Assembly: GCA_020310875.1 (NCBI GenBank)
Contig: CM035430.1
Location: 97,532,366-97,596,365, forward strand
From: Ceratopteris richardii
Taxonomy: Eukaryota; Streptophyta; Polypodiopsida; Polypodiales; Pteridaceae
Length of the DNA stretch: 64,000 nucleotides
Direction: 5' to 3'
The notes beneath the pieces are model-generated. The model searched no databases and was not told where the DNA came from. It saw only the letters and a program-made list of their open reading frames with translations. This document shows, one piece after another, positions 25,157 through 36,720 of this stretch (positions within the stretch are counted from its first letter, which is position 1; the number at the start of each line of letters is the position of its first letter). The position numbers and the translations under genes are program-made.

Positions 25157-25222
25157 TCCCAATTCTTCTCCGGAGGTCACCCATCCCAGTACTGTTCCCC
25201 CCAGAGCTCGGTTAACTGTGCC
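25157..25222 (-). other. 5S rRNA-like fragment in the Copia leader
   Basis: On the minus strand this reads CACAGTTAACCGAGCTC, then GTACTGGGATGGGTGACCTCC followed by GGAGAAG. It aligns with the second half of plant 5S rRNA (CGCAGTTAAGCGTGCT ... GTACTAGGATGGGTGACCTCCTGGGAAG), including the box C region of the internal Pol III promoter. The first half of 5S is absent. Instead, a box A-like TAGCTTAGTGG lies just upstream on the same strand (about 25237-25247). It is a relic, not a working 5S gene. A more decayed counterpart is at about 11215-11260 in the Copia-A leader. Confidence 0.7.
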
Positions 25223-25234
25223 AATCTCTTGCCA

Positions 25235-26130
25235 CTAAGCTACACTCTTGTGGTGTGTGAAGAAGGGGAAAGACTAAGGTTAACATTACCTTGAACATGT
25301 TTTGGTCCTTCAAAAGCTTCATTCTTCGCTTTCAAAGCCTGTTTTTGATGCATTTTTGGGGTAATTTTTGGAGCCATTTTGGAGAATTTTCGTGCATAGG
25401 TCTCTTCATACAGGTCAAGAACATCAAGAAGAGTGCTCTTTTTACTTCTCCAAAAATAATTATTCACCTTGAGAGCCATGTTTTCAGCCCCACTCATAAA
25501 ACTATAGGTTTCTCAAAAGGTTTTCAGTTGTGGTGGGAGGAGCCACTGCAAACTTATGCAAGTTTTTGAACCTAAACAAGAGAGTTGAAAGACACTTGCA
25601 CATGTTGGTGGATAGTTTTTTGGGTTGTGCATTCAGCCTTCCAGTGTCATTTATTGCATATATTGAGCACATATACACTATGTACACTTCTATGGATACC
25701 AATTATGTATGTCCATGTGGTCATTGATATAGCAATTACATTTTTGCATAAAGCCTTTTATGTTTGATAAAGAGGGTCGTGGTGAGGTTTTCTTAACTGG
25801 GAGACACCCAGATGTCGGGATCTCTTCGGTGATGTAGTTGGAAGACTTACCCAGCCTCACCATAAGAGATGTATGATAGTTGTTTTCATAGGTGCTCAAT
25901 AAGCCTAGTTGGCTTCTTTCAGGTAATTGATTATATGTAGTGGAGTCAATGATTCACTATGCAGGTAAACATGTTAGTACTTACAGTTTTATGAGATTTT
26001 GACACTAGCCATATGCTCATTTTGTAGAGGATACGTTGGCAAAATTTTTCTAGATTTTTTGGTTTTGTCAACTATACATTGGTTTATTTACTCCTTGATC
26101 AACTTATTGGTGTGAGCACATTTATTCTCA
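25235..26130 (+). repeat. Leader block shared with Copia-A
   Basis: This is the inverted counterpart of 10335-11270, lying between the 5' LTR and the truncated gag of Copia-CD. No reading frame is shared by the two copies, so it is non-coding. Confidence 0.65.
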
Positions 26131-28057
26131 CATAAAAAGTAAATCAAGGAAGAGCGATATGAAATGCCATTTTTCTCATAAGAAGGGACACATGAAGAAA
26201 GACTGTTATGCATTAAAGAATGCTAAAGGTAAAGGACAAAATGTTGATAAACCATGTTAAACATTTATCTGCACCATCTACTTTGAGTGTGAAGATTGAA
26301 GAAATTAATGCTTTTTCTGATGATGCTGATGTGTTAACACTTGATAGTATTGTGCCAACTGAGGCTTTTATGGCTGATTCTCTTTCCCACACATGGTCGC
26401 TAGATTCTGGTGCTTCTTTCCATGTGACACCATAGAGAATGGTTCTCTAATTATGTAGCAAAGTCTCTTGGTACCGTGAGACTTGGTACCAGTGTAAAGT
26501 TGTGGAGATTGGAGATGTGGTTGTGCAGTTCATTGATGGTTCAAAATTTGCTATGCATAATGTACACCATGTACCTCAATTATCATACAGTTTGATGTCA
26601 ATTGGTCAACCTAATGACCTTGTTTACAAGGTGGCCTTCTATGCTCAGCCCTTTCACATATCAAAGGGCAATATGGTTATTGCAAAAGGAAGAAAAGTTA
26701 GCTCACATTATCCTTAATTTGTATCACAGAAAGAACACTTTTTGGCTATTATTGAACAGCCTATGGCTTGTATTAGGCATGGTCATTTGGGCCATATATC
26801 TTGTCGTGGAATGGAAAATCTTTCTCATTATGGCTACTCACTTGTGTTATCTTTCTCAGATTTTTCATTTTGTGAGCATTGTCAATATGGAAAGCAAACC
26901 AAAAATGTGCATAAAATGCACATTGACTTGTCAATTCAACCTTTAGATCTTGTTCATACATATGTGTGTGGTCCTATGCCCACAAGGTCATTAGGTGGTT
27001 CTCTTTACTTTGTCACTTTCATAGATGATGCTACTAGAAAATTTTGGGTATATCCTATCAAATGGAAGGATGAGGTATTCCCTACTTTCAGAAAATGGCT
27101 TGCTTTAGTTGAGATTGAAAAAGGAACTAAGATCAAAGCTTTACGCTCAGATAATGGGGGTGAGTATTTCTCACATGAATTCAACCTTTTTTGTCAGTCT
27201 AGAGGAATTCATAGAGAGTTTGTAGCTCCTGATGCCCGATTATAGAATGACATAGCTGAAAGGATGAATAGAACTATTCAGGATAGAGTAGTCTCTATGT
27301 TGCAGCATGCAAACCTTTCACAAGGCTTTTGGTCCAACTTATGCATGCTAACAGGAGGAATAGTATCCTGAAACACCACTCTTCTCACTTCAACCTCCTT
27401 AATGGTTTGTTTATGCATCTTAGACTCAATGAAAATGAGCAACAACATGGTGTTGATTTCAAGGAAATCTTCTCTTTAGTGGTCAAAATGACTACTCTAT
27501 GCATGTTGCTTGGATTCGCTGCAATGTAGGACTTAGAACTAGTCCAAATGGATGTGAAAATTGCCTTCTTGTATGGAGATCTTACAGATGAGATCTATAT
27601 GGAACAACCAGAGGGTTATGTAGTTCCTGGCAAGAAAAAGCTAGTTTGTAAGCTCAAGAAGAGCTTGTATGGATTTAAAGAGTCCCCTAGAAAATGGTAC
27701 CAAAAATTTGATGTTTTTACAAATTCTCAAGGCTATTATCAAAGCAATGAGGATCATCGTTTCTACACAAATAGATGCTCAGATGGCAACTTGATATGAT
27801 CGATACTTTATGTCAATGATATGTTGATTGCTGGGAAGTCCTCTTATGACTTGTCAATTCTAAAAAAGAAGGTGAGTCAAACATTTGATATGAAGGATTT
27901 GGGGCATGCCTAACATATTCTTGGCATGTGCATTACTTGTGATAGGAGTAAAAGATGCATATACTTGTCTCAAAGTGAGTACATATCCAAAGCACTTCAG
28001 AGGCTCAATATGCAAGGTGGAAAGGCATTGAGTACACCTTTACCTACATATGTGACA
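26131..28057 (+). pseudogene. Copia-CD pol, 5' half (knuckle to RT)
   Basis: Most of gag is deleted: the sequence goes from the leader straight to a decayed CCHC knuckle (CHFSHKKGHMKKDC, 26160). The protease motif LDSGASFHVTP near 26400 is intact. The integrase zinc region and core run about 26742-27290 (GHLGHIS, CEHCQYGKQ, VTFIDDATRKFWVY, LRSDNGGEYFS, then AERMNRT). RT shows LVQMDVKIAFLYGDLTDEIYM near 27540 and a catalytic motif changed from YVDD to YVND near 27812. The frame stops abruptly after LPTYVT at 28057, a breakpoint of the inversion. The rest of the element lies inverted at 36721-37886. Confidence 0.88.
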
Positions 28058-28083
28058 ACTTCAATAATTAACATCATACTTAC

Positions 28084-28596
28084 AAATTGGTAGCGCATAC
28101 TGTCGTATCCGCCGCTACCTAAATGCGACGTTCCAACCGTATCTAACCGTGTGGACGCCGCATCTCTTTGTTGACGATACTGATCAAGAGTATGTTGATG
28201 TTCATCCTGAATCGATTCCCATTCTTCGGCGTCTAGCCATACAGGCTTCGGTAAGCCTGCTTTGAAAGCATCGCGAGCTTCCGATCGTCGAAGCGACATC
28301 ACCTCGCGTGCTGTATGTTGTATCCAATCGGAACTCACAACATGATTGCCAGGTGTTGGCCGGTACTCTTCATATATGCATTGTGTGATATGATTTTTAG
28401 AGTCTCTATCCTGTTCGGCCCATTTTAACATTATTGAATGACCGAATTCGATAGAGCAGAGTTGTCGTATACGTTGTCGCATTGACTTCCCCGCCGCATC
28501 CATAACTAGAGCTCCATTACGGATATGATATATCTTCGATTCATCATGATCATGTGCACCCCAAGGTGTACGTGGAGATCCCATCTGATGCAACAT
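28084..28596 (-). pseudogene. En/Spm transposase-like exon
   Basis: The frame includes MRQRIRQLCSIEFGHSIMLK, PKPVWLDAEEWESIQDEH and LGSGGYDSMRYQF. The 'W-x5-W... GG...R' arrangement resembles the plant Ptta/En/Spm transposase family (Transposase_24-like), which acts with a second transposase on CACTA ends. The exon ends at 28084 right before a consensus splice donor, GTAAGTATGATG on the minus strand. It probably begins after an acceptor-like CATCAG near 28590. The codons beyond the donor in the open frame are intron and inverted Copia, not protein. Family assignment is from memory of motifs, not from a search. Confidence 0.65.
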
Positions 28597-28614
28597 GAAG
28601 ATCTCATCTCATCC

Positions 28615-30897
28615 AATGTATATATATGCATGCTTAAGCTTGTATACATATGCATTCATGTATACATATGCATTCATGTATGCATACGCTTGCTTGTATG
28701 CATCTGCATGCTTAAGCTTGTATACATATGCATTCATGTATACATATGCATATGCATATGCATACATGTATACATATACATATACATATGCTTGTTTGTA
28801 TACATACATGTATGTATATGCATACATGTATGCATATGCATATGCATACATGTATACATATACATATACATATACATATGCATATGCTTGCTTGTATATA
28901 CATATACATATGCATATGCTTGCTTGTATGCATATGCATGCTTAAGCTTGTATGCATATGCTTGCTTGTATACATACATGTACATATACATGTATGTATA
29001 TGCTTGCTTGCTTACATATGCATATGCATGCTTAAGCATGTATGCATATGCATATGCATGCTTAAGCATGTATGCATATGCATTCATGTATACATATGCA
29101 TTCACGTATGTATGCATATGCATGAATGTATGCATATGTATGCATATGCATGAATGTATGCATATGCATGTATGCATGCATATGCATACATGCATGCATG
29201 CATATGCATACATGCATGCATGCATATGCATACATACATGAATGCATATGCATACATGAATGCATATGCATACATACATGAATGCATATGTATACATGCA
29301 TGCATATGCATACATAGATGAATGCATATGTATGCATGTATGCATGTATGTATGTATGCATATGCATGCATGCATGCATGTATGCATATGCAGGCATGTA
29401 TGCATATGCAGGCATGTATGCATATGGAGGCATGTATGCATATGCATGCATGTATGCATATGCATGCATGTATGCATATGCATATCCCTCATGCATGCAT
29501 GCATGCATGTATGCATATGCATACATGAATGCATATGCATACATACATGAATGCATATGTATACATGCATGCATATGCATACATACATGAATGCATATGT
29601 ATGCATGTATGCATGTATGTATGTATGCATGTGCATGCATGCATGTATGCATATGCATATTCCTCACGCATGCATGCATGCATATGCATATCCCTCATGC
29701 ATGCATGCATGCATGCATATGCATATCCCTCATGCATGCATGCATGCATGCATGCATGTATGCATATGCATATCCCTCATGCATGCATGCATGTATACAT
29801 ATGCATGCATGTATGCATATCCCTCATGCATGCATGCATGCATGCATGTATGCATATGCATGCATGAATGCATGTATGCATATGCATGCATGAATGCATG
29901 TATGCATATGCATGCATGCATGTATGCATATGCATGCATGCATGTATGCATATGCATGCATGCATATATGCATATGCATGTATGCATATGCATGCATGTA
30001 TGTATGCATATCCCTCATGCATGTATGTATGCATATCCCTCATGCATGCATGCATGTATACATATGCATGCATGTATGCATATGCATGCATGCATACATG
30101 CATGCATGCATGCATGTATGCATATGCATGCATGCATGTATGCATATGCATGCATGTATGCATATGCATGCATGTATGCATATGCATGCATGTATGCATA
30201 TGCATGCATGCATGTATGCATATGCATGCATGCATGTATGCATATGCATGCATGTATGTATATGCATATGTATGCATGTATGCATGTATGTATGCATGTA
30301 TGCATGTATGCATGTATGTATGTATGCATATCCATATGCATGCTTAAGCATGTATGCATATGCATTCATGTATACATACGCATTCATGTATACATACGTA
30401 TTCATGTATGTATGCATATGCATGTATGCATATGCATGCATGCATGTATGCATATGTATGTATCCATATGCATGCATGCATGTATGCATATGCATGCATG
30501 CATGTATGCATGTATGCATGTATGTATGTATGCATATGCATGCATGTATGCATATGCATATCCCTCATGAATGCATGCATGCATATGCATGCATGTATCC
30601 ATATGCATGCATGTATGCATATGCATGCATGATGTGTATCATGCATGCATATGCATGCATGCCTGTATGCATATGCATGCATATGCATGCATGCCTGTAT
30701 GCATATGCATGTATCCATATGCATGCATGCATGCATGTATGCATATGCATGCATGCATGCATGTATGCATATGCATGCATGCATGTGCATGTATCCATGT
30801 GCATGCATGCATGTATGCATATACATGCATGCATGTATGCATGTGCATGCATGCATGTATGCATGTGCATGCATGCATGTATGCATATGCATATCCC
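28615..30897. repeat. 2.3 kb alternating purine-pyrimidine array (ATGCAT/TGCATA)
   Basis: Variable strings of ATGCATGC, ATGTATGC, ATATGCAT and ATACATAT give almost unbroken purine-pyrimidine alternation. Short punctuating motifs break it: CATATCCCTCATGC at about ten places from 29480 to 30897, and GCTTAAGC palindromes near 28634, 28711, 28942, 29031, 29061 and 30335. It lies inside the CACTA element, probably in an intron. The long open frames in all six frames here are products of the repeat and are not genes. Confidence 0.97.
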
Positions 30898-31019
30898 TCT
30901 CTCTCTCGCTCTCTCTCTCTCAAACAAAAATAAAGAGAGAAGATATTAGAAAATAAAAATATAAAGAAAGATAAAAGAGTGATATATGTTTTACTTACGT
31001 TGATGTAATTTCTTAATCA

Positions 31020-31258
31020 AAGTTGTCAAAATCCACTTGAAATTCTCCTTCGTTGAATTTCCAAAGATTTGATCTCAAAAATCTCTTGCAAAACTAAAGA
31101 GAGAAGATATTAGAAAAGCAAAAACATAAAGAAAGAAAACAGAGTGATACAATATGTGTGATCTACTTAGAGTGATACAATATGTGTGATCTACTTACCA
31201 AAGCGTCAGATCTATAAAAATAGAGGTATGTTTAGAGAGAGAGAGAGAGGGAAGGAGA

Positions 31259-31313
<55 letters not shown>

Positions 31314-31410
31314 GTTTGACATGATCGTCAAAATCCACTTGAAGTTCTTCTTCGTCGAATTTCCAAAGATTTGATCCCAAAATCTCTTGCAAAACGAAAC
31401 AAAGAACATA
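31020..31410 (-). repeat. Duplicated exon-like segment in CACTA
   Basis: A roughly 80-bp segment occurs at about 31020-31100 and again at about 31322-31402 (GTCAAAATCCACTTGAA ... GAATTTCCAAAGATTTGATC ... TCTCTTGCAAAAC). On the minus strand both encode a stretch like LWKFDEEELQVDF and are followed by splice-donor-like GTAAGTA sequences. A smaller tandem duplication of about 29 bp, containing AGTGATACAATATGTGTGATC, spans 31142-31199. Confidence 0.7.
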
Positions 31411-31625
31411 TTAGTAAAGAAAAAACATAGAAAAAGAAAAGAGAGAGAGAGAGAGGGAGAGAGAAAGAGAGAGGGAGAGAGAAAGAGGGAGAGAGACGGA
31501 GAGAGAGTGAGAGAGAGAGAGAGGGAGAGAGAGAGAGATAGTGAGAGAGAGGGAGGGAGAGAGAGAGAGGGAGAGAGAGAGAGAGGGAAGGGAGGGAGAG
31601 AGGGAGAGAGAGAGAGAGAGGATGA
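31230..31625. repeat. GA/CT microsatellite tracts
   Basis: Long GAGA runs occupy about 31230-31310 and 31440-31621, the second broken by GGGA units. They lie in the 5' region of the CACTA (CT-rich on its sense strand). The Ser-Leu or Arg-Glu open frames across them are spurious. Confidence 0.93.
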
Positions 31626-31926
31626 CAAACAGAGTTCTGTTGTTGGCGCGCGCAAACCCGAAAGGAGAAGTTCTACATTCAAAACGAGCAGAATGATGAA
31701 TTTCGGGTTCGGGCCGAGTTAAAAAGAGAGCGTCGGTATAAGCGTCGGTATTTCCAGCAAAGTACCGACGCATATACCGATGCATATACCAACGCCGTGA
31801 TTTCGAGGCAACGTAGCTGTGATTCCGAGGCAACGTAGCTTTCCCAAATTTGTTGAGGGGTATACCGACGCCGACAGCTGCCCGTCGGTACACTGACCGT
31901 CGGTATTCCCTCGATATGTTGTAGTG

Positions 31927-32151
31927 TGTTGGGGTTTTAAATCTGTTGAAGCATAGGAACAAAAGTAACAAGAAGCTTAGAGCACAACACAACATTGATT
32001 GAATTACCAAGTGAATGTAAAAAAGATAGATAATCCATTAGGGTTATAGGTGTATACATAAGATATTAGAAAAAAACGTCATAAAGAGGGTTAAAATTGC
32101 ACTGATGGTCCTAAGTGTGTTCACACACATCACTAGCAAATTATATCAACA
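31927..32151 (-). repeat. Copia-E 3' LTR (225 bp)
   Basis: On the minus strand it runs from TGTTGATATAATTTGC at 32151 to CCCCAACA at 31927 and is preceded by the polypurine tract CTAGGCGGGATT. It matches the 224-bp Copia-F LTR at 40059-40282 in length and sequence. Its last base touches the first base of the CACTA terminal repeat. Confidence 0.88.
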
Positions 32152-34830
32152 AATCCCGCCTAGAAGTGATGTGGTGAACAACGGGCTGGCACCCATGTAT
32201 AAGTAAGTGCCAAGCTATGTGGAATGAGATCAAACCACAAAAAGAAGTAAGCCCAAAGCTTTGCAAAAGGCTTCAAACTTCTCCTTAGGCAGAGCCTTTG
32301 TGAAAAGGTTTTCAACATTATCTATGTGGGCACATAAGCCAAACTGATCTCTATAGTAGAGAACCTCTCCTTGATATAATGATAGTGAACCTCAATGTGC
32401 TTAGTGCGAGCATGAAACATAGGCCTCCTCACAAATTCCAATGCACTTTGATTGTCAATGAAGATGGTGGTGTCAAAAGATTGACCAACACTCAAATCAC
32501 TTGAAAGGCATCTAAGCCACACACACTCAACATTGATTGTGAAAGTTGCCCTATACTCAACCTTAGAACTAGAAGTAGCCACAATAGGCTAGGTCTTGCT
32601 CAACCAAGATATGCATGAGCTATGACACATCAAGTAGAAACCAATAATGGACACATGAGTGTGGTAACAACTAGCCTAGTTTGAGACACAAAAAGGGTGT
32701 AAATCGATATGATCCCCCCTTGGGATAAAACAATCCAAGTATCCAAGTACCACTCAAGTAGCAAAAGATATGCTTAATCCTACCAATGCTTGAAACCTTG
32801 GCAATGCATAAACTTGCTCATTTGAAAGAGAGCAAATTGAATATGAGGTCGAGTTATGCATAAGTAAATCAAGCATCCAACATCGTGTTGATAGAGAACA
32901 ACATCAAATGCATCTACAACATCATGAAGACTCAACCGTCAACCTATTTCCATAGTTGGAGTGGTAATAGGTTTGAAATCTTCAAGGCCAAAAAGGGAAA
33001 TAATGTGTCGATATATTTTGTTTGACACAAAGTTATTCCCCCATCAACTTCTATAGATTGAATGCCCAAACAATGATGTAAATGCCCCAAATTTGACATC
33101 TCAAAAAAGGCATGCAAATCAACCTTCAATTCTGCAATATGCTTCTCAGTAGGACCAGTGAGCAACATGTCATCAATATACACAACAATGATCATAAGTA
33201 CATCATCTGCATGCTTAACCTATAGGGCGCTCTCTATTGAACTATTCTCAAACTAATGTGCAATCAAGCATGGATGTATCTTTCCATAACAAGCGTGTGG
33301 TGCTTGCTTCAAAGCATATAACACCTTTTTCAACATGCATACTTTGTTTTCATACCATTTCTACACAAAGTTTGTTTTCATACCCTTTCTACACAAAACC
33401 ATGGGGCTGAAATACATACACTTATTCATGTAATTCATCATTCAAAAATGCATTTTTAATCCCCAACTGATATACATTCCAACCATGATGAGCTGCAAGT
33501 GCACAGATGCAATGAACCATGTTCATTCGGCATATGGGTGCCTCTCTCTTGAGCATAACCATTTGCAAAAAAACCTATCCTTATATGTATCAATTGCTCA
33601 ATCATGCTTATCTTTCACCTTGTAGACCCGTTTTGTTCCCATGGCCTTTTTTACTAGAGGAAAATTGCATAAAGATTAGGCACCATTCTTCATAACATCA
33701 TCATACTCTGATTGCATAGCAGCCATCCAATTTTCTAAATTTTGTGCCTCATCAAAAGAAACAAGGTCATTCTCATCATAAAGACTAGAGGTAGCCATTG
33801 CAAAGAAATCTCATGCAAAGAAAGCACTATTAGAGCCTCAACGACTATCATAGGACAAACCAAAGTCTAATTTGACAAGCCATCTAATTTTCTATCTCTC
33901 AAAGTCTGCACCATCCCTTTAGGCATATTCTTTGCCTCCTCTATATCAAACCACTCATCAATAAGTGCATCATGTAGATCTGCATTATAAATGGAATGAT
34001 TTGCATCATCATGTGGAACTTATAAAGGTCGATAAATTACCTCATTTGGATTAGTACTTGATTATCCACCTATAAAAAGAGGCAGCAAAGTTTCATACAT
34101 ATCTCTAGAGCCAGCTCATATCTCCTTGGTACATGAAAGTAATGGGTTGAATTGCATTTTCCACCAAAACAACATCACCACTAACAAAAATGTATTTATT
34201 CTATGGATGATACAAACAATAGCCTTTTCTTTCAAAACTATACCAAAAAAAAATGCATTTTACTACTTTATCATCCAATTTCCTATGTTGTTCATGCATT
34301 AATGCATATATGAGACACCTAAAGACATGCATAAAAGTAAGATATGGCTTGCAACCATGTCGAGCCTCATATGGAGTGATAGATTACAGTGCTTTGGTGG
34401 GACACTTGTTAAGTACAATTGTTGCACACATAACAACCTCAAGCGAGAAGACATGTGGCAAAGCCTCACTTTTGATCATGGACCTTGCCATCTCCATGAG
34501 AGAATTGTTCTTTCTTTTAGAAAACCTATTCTGTTGAGGTTTATATGGCACTGTACATTGATGTTTTATCCCATGCTCATATAGAAATGCATTAAAATCA
34601 AAAGACATGTATCCCCCCTTTATTAGAACAGAGGGTGCCCAACTTACATGCAATAGATTTTCAGCCATAACTAGAAGCCATTTAAAGCACATAAACACTT
34701 CAGACTTTGCTTTCAATAGATACACCCATGCATGCCTAGAGAAATCATCAATAAAAGTCTTGAAGTAAAGGTGGTTCCTGAAAGAAGGTGTCTACATAAG
34801 ACCATGGGCATCATTACAAACAAGCTACAA
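32152..34830 (-). pseudogene. Copia-E pol: integrase, RT, RNase H
   Basis: On the minus strand the integrase core lies at about 34800-34384 (FIDDFSRHAWVYLLKAKSEVF, FNAFLYEHGIKHQ, TVPYKPQQNRFSKRKNNSL). RT includes the catalytic VVYIDDMLLTGPTEKHI at about 33195. RNase H motifs follow at 32582-32322 (KVEYRATFT, RPMFHARTKHIEVHYHYIKERFST). Stops and small shifts occur throughout. The 5' end stops at about 34830 against the Copia-G LTR, so gag, protease and the 5' LTR are missing. Confidence 0.85.
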
Positions 34831-34916
34831 TTCATGAGTAACTTGAACTGAACCATCTTTCAAGAAAGAGGAGTGATACATTTTTCCCAAAATACAGCCC
34901 TCATAGACATGATTAT

Positions 34917-35206
34917 TGAAGTGTTGTGATGGTGATGCACCATGGTGAATTCTCCTTCTCAAGAGCTTCACAACGATATTCTTGCAATAGAAAACTTGAA
35001 CTCCAAATTCCACATTTAGTACTTTGCACAAGACCTACAAAATATGCAAAAAACATAGAATACACAAAGAGCACAAACATAGTTTTCTTAGGTGTTAGAA
35101 ATGCTGCCAAACTTATTGTATGTGGTTGACAAGGCCGTTATATGTTTTATTAAAGAACATATACAAAAAAATTTGATAGCCATTTGTTCTTTCACATGGA
35201 CACTAA
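34917..35206 (-). repeat. Copia-G 3' LTR
   Basis: This is a minus-strand member of the 290-300 bp LTR family, ending ACACTTCA at 34917. Its TG start near 35206 is damaged: the polypurine tract and first bases are missing compared with Copia-A and Copia-CD. Confidence 0.7.
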
Positions 35207-35931
35207 AGAATCATAAAGAATAGCTTAGCATAAGTATACAAACTATATCTCCCACCTGATGGGCATGTTACACAATACACAACTAATTGTGTAAGTGGAT
35301 CAAGTAACTCCCATCAAGTGACAATAGTGTCAAAATCTATCCTCTCGTAGAGCTTTAGTCAAAGCATTTGTAGTATTATCTTGAGTATGAACCTTGTTAT
35401 GATAATGTGCTTAGTGGCTAAGTAGCCTCTAATGAAGTGATACATCGCCTCATGTGCTTTTTTTGCATGATAGACTGTATTCTTAACCAAAGCAATGGCA
35501 CTCTAACTATCACTGAGCAAACAAGGTCCATGCTGAGGTACACCCACATCACAAGCAAGATGAGAAATCCACAATGCTTCCTTAAATGCCTCAATTGTTG
35601 CAACATACTCTACTTTTGTAGTGGAAAGAGTTGTACATCTTGTAAGATGAGATCTCCAAGAGATACCACCTCCAACAAAATGAAAAATCTACTATGATGT
35701 AGACTTCATATTGTCCACATAACTAGAATACTCATAATCTGTGTAACCAATAAAGGTTGCTCCCTCTACCCAAGCATGGAAACTTGTCTTAGTGCCACTA
35801 AGATGTCTCAAAAGGATCTTGACCGCTTCCCAATGCTTCTTGCCAAGATTAGACATAGATGTGTATGAGGATGGAATTGTACTTAATGAAGATGAGGTGG
35901 TGCTACAAAAGCTTTGCACTACACTAGTCAA
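35207..35931 (-). pseudogene. Copia-G RNase H remnant
   Basis: On the minus strand this reads SNLGKKHWEAVKILLRHLSGTKTSF and FIGYTDYEYSSYVDNMKSTS, then a decayed RNase H tail that aligns with 5257-5841 of Copia-A. Only the end of pol remains. The upstream end near 35931 passes into sequence I cannot assign. Confidence 0.75.
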
Positions 35932-36720
35932 ATGAACTCTAGAGATATGTGGTGGGCCCTTTTAGCTTGTCAAAGGATGTATTAGACACCCTATGTACCT
36001 TGGAAGATCAATCTCAAAAGGATTAATCAAAACAAATATGTTGGAGTTGATTCAAAAACAAAAAACTTGCTATTTTTGTTCTTATGCTTGTTCAGTGTTT
36101 TGAACAATTCTCTGTGTACAGCAGCAATTAGCTTAATTACTTTTGTAGAACCCTTCTTAACTTAGTAAGCTAACAATCATAATTCATTTCATAAACAATG
36201 ATGGACTACATGCAGAGAAAGTAGTTTATCAAGTCACACCTCCATCCTGGCATTCATGGGCTGCAATAGTCATCAGACCCCTCGAGATACACACAAGTCT
36301 TCTTGATCCTCTTCTTATAGTTGATCTTGGAACCAAAGTTTGAATTCAAATTCAAACTTCTACCTAAAAGGGGAATGCTAACATATAGGATAAATTCTCT
36401 CATTGCTCAACAACCAAGTGATACATGATTTAGAGCTTCCTAAATTCTCGTGAGTGTAATCCACTTTTACAAGGGTAAATGTGAAGTACTTTTATAAGAG
36501 GTTGATCATATGAGGCCTTTCATGGGTTATGCCAATAGGTTGAGCATAGGTAAATATATGGGTGGACTTAGATGGGGGATAGAAAGGATTACTCTCAAAG
36601 TTATGGAAGCTATGGTCTTGGAGGATGTTGATGTATGAAACACCACAAGAACTAAGGTAATGAGATATTAGAAGTCGTCTGAAATCATCATTAGCTCACC
36701 AATACTTCAAACTCTAACCC
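35932..36720. other. Unassigned DNA between Copia-G and Copia-CD 3' LTR
   Basis: No domain or terminal repeat is recognised. Before the inversion it would have lain just downstream of the Copia-CD element. Confidence 0.35.

Larger units (their letters stand above)
28053..31926 (-). mobile_element. CACTA (En/Spm) transposon, 5' half
   Basis: Read on the minus strand, it starts at 31926 with the terminal repeat CACTACAACATATCGAGGGA and subterminal copies of TACCGACG and its complement. A CT/GA-rich 5' region, the 2.3 kb ATGCAT array and a transposase-like exon follow. It stops inside an intron at the inversion breakpoint (28053-28057). The matching 3' half is at 37882-38798. The three bases after the terminus (31927-31929, ACA on the minus strand) match the three bases after the other terminus, as expected for the 3-bp duplication of CACTA elements. 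Confidence 0.85.

Noticed and set aside
25157-25222. Possible functional 5S rRNA gene
   Set aside because: Only the second half of 5S is present, with several substitutions, so it is a relic.
28525-30949. Many open frames of 80-350 codons on both strands, rich in Met, His, Ala, Cys and Tyr
   Set aside because: They follow from the ATGCAT-type repeat, which lacks stop codons in most frames. Protein content is repetitive and has no domain.
31186-32010. Open frames of Arg-Glu or Ser-Leu repeats
   Set aside because: They are translations of GA/CT microsatellites within the CACTA 5' region.
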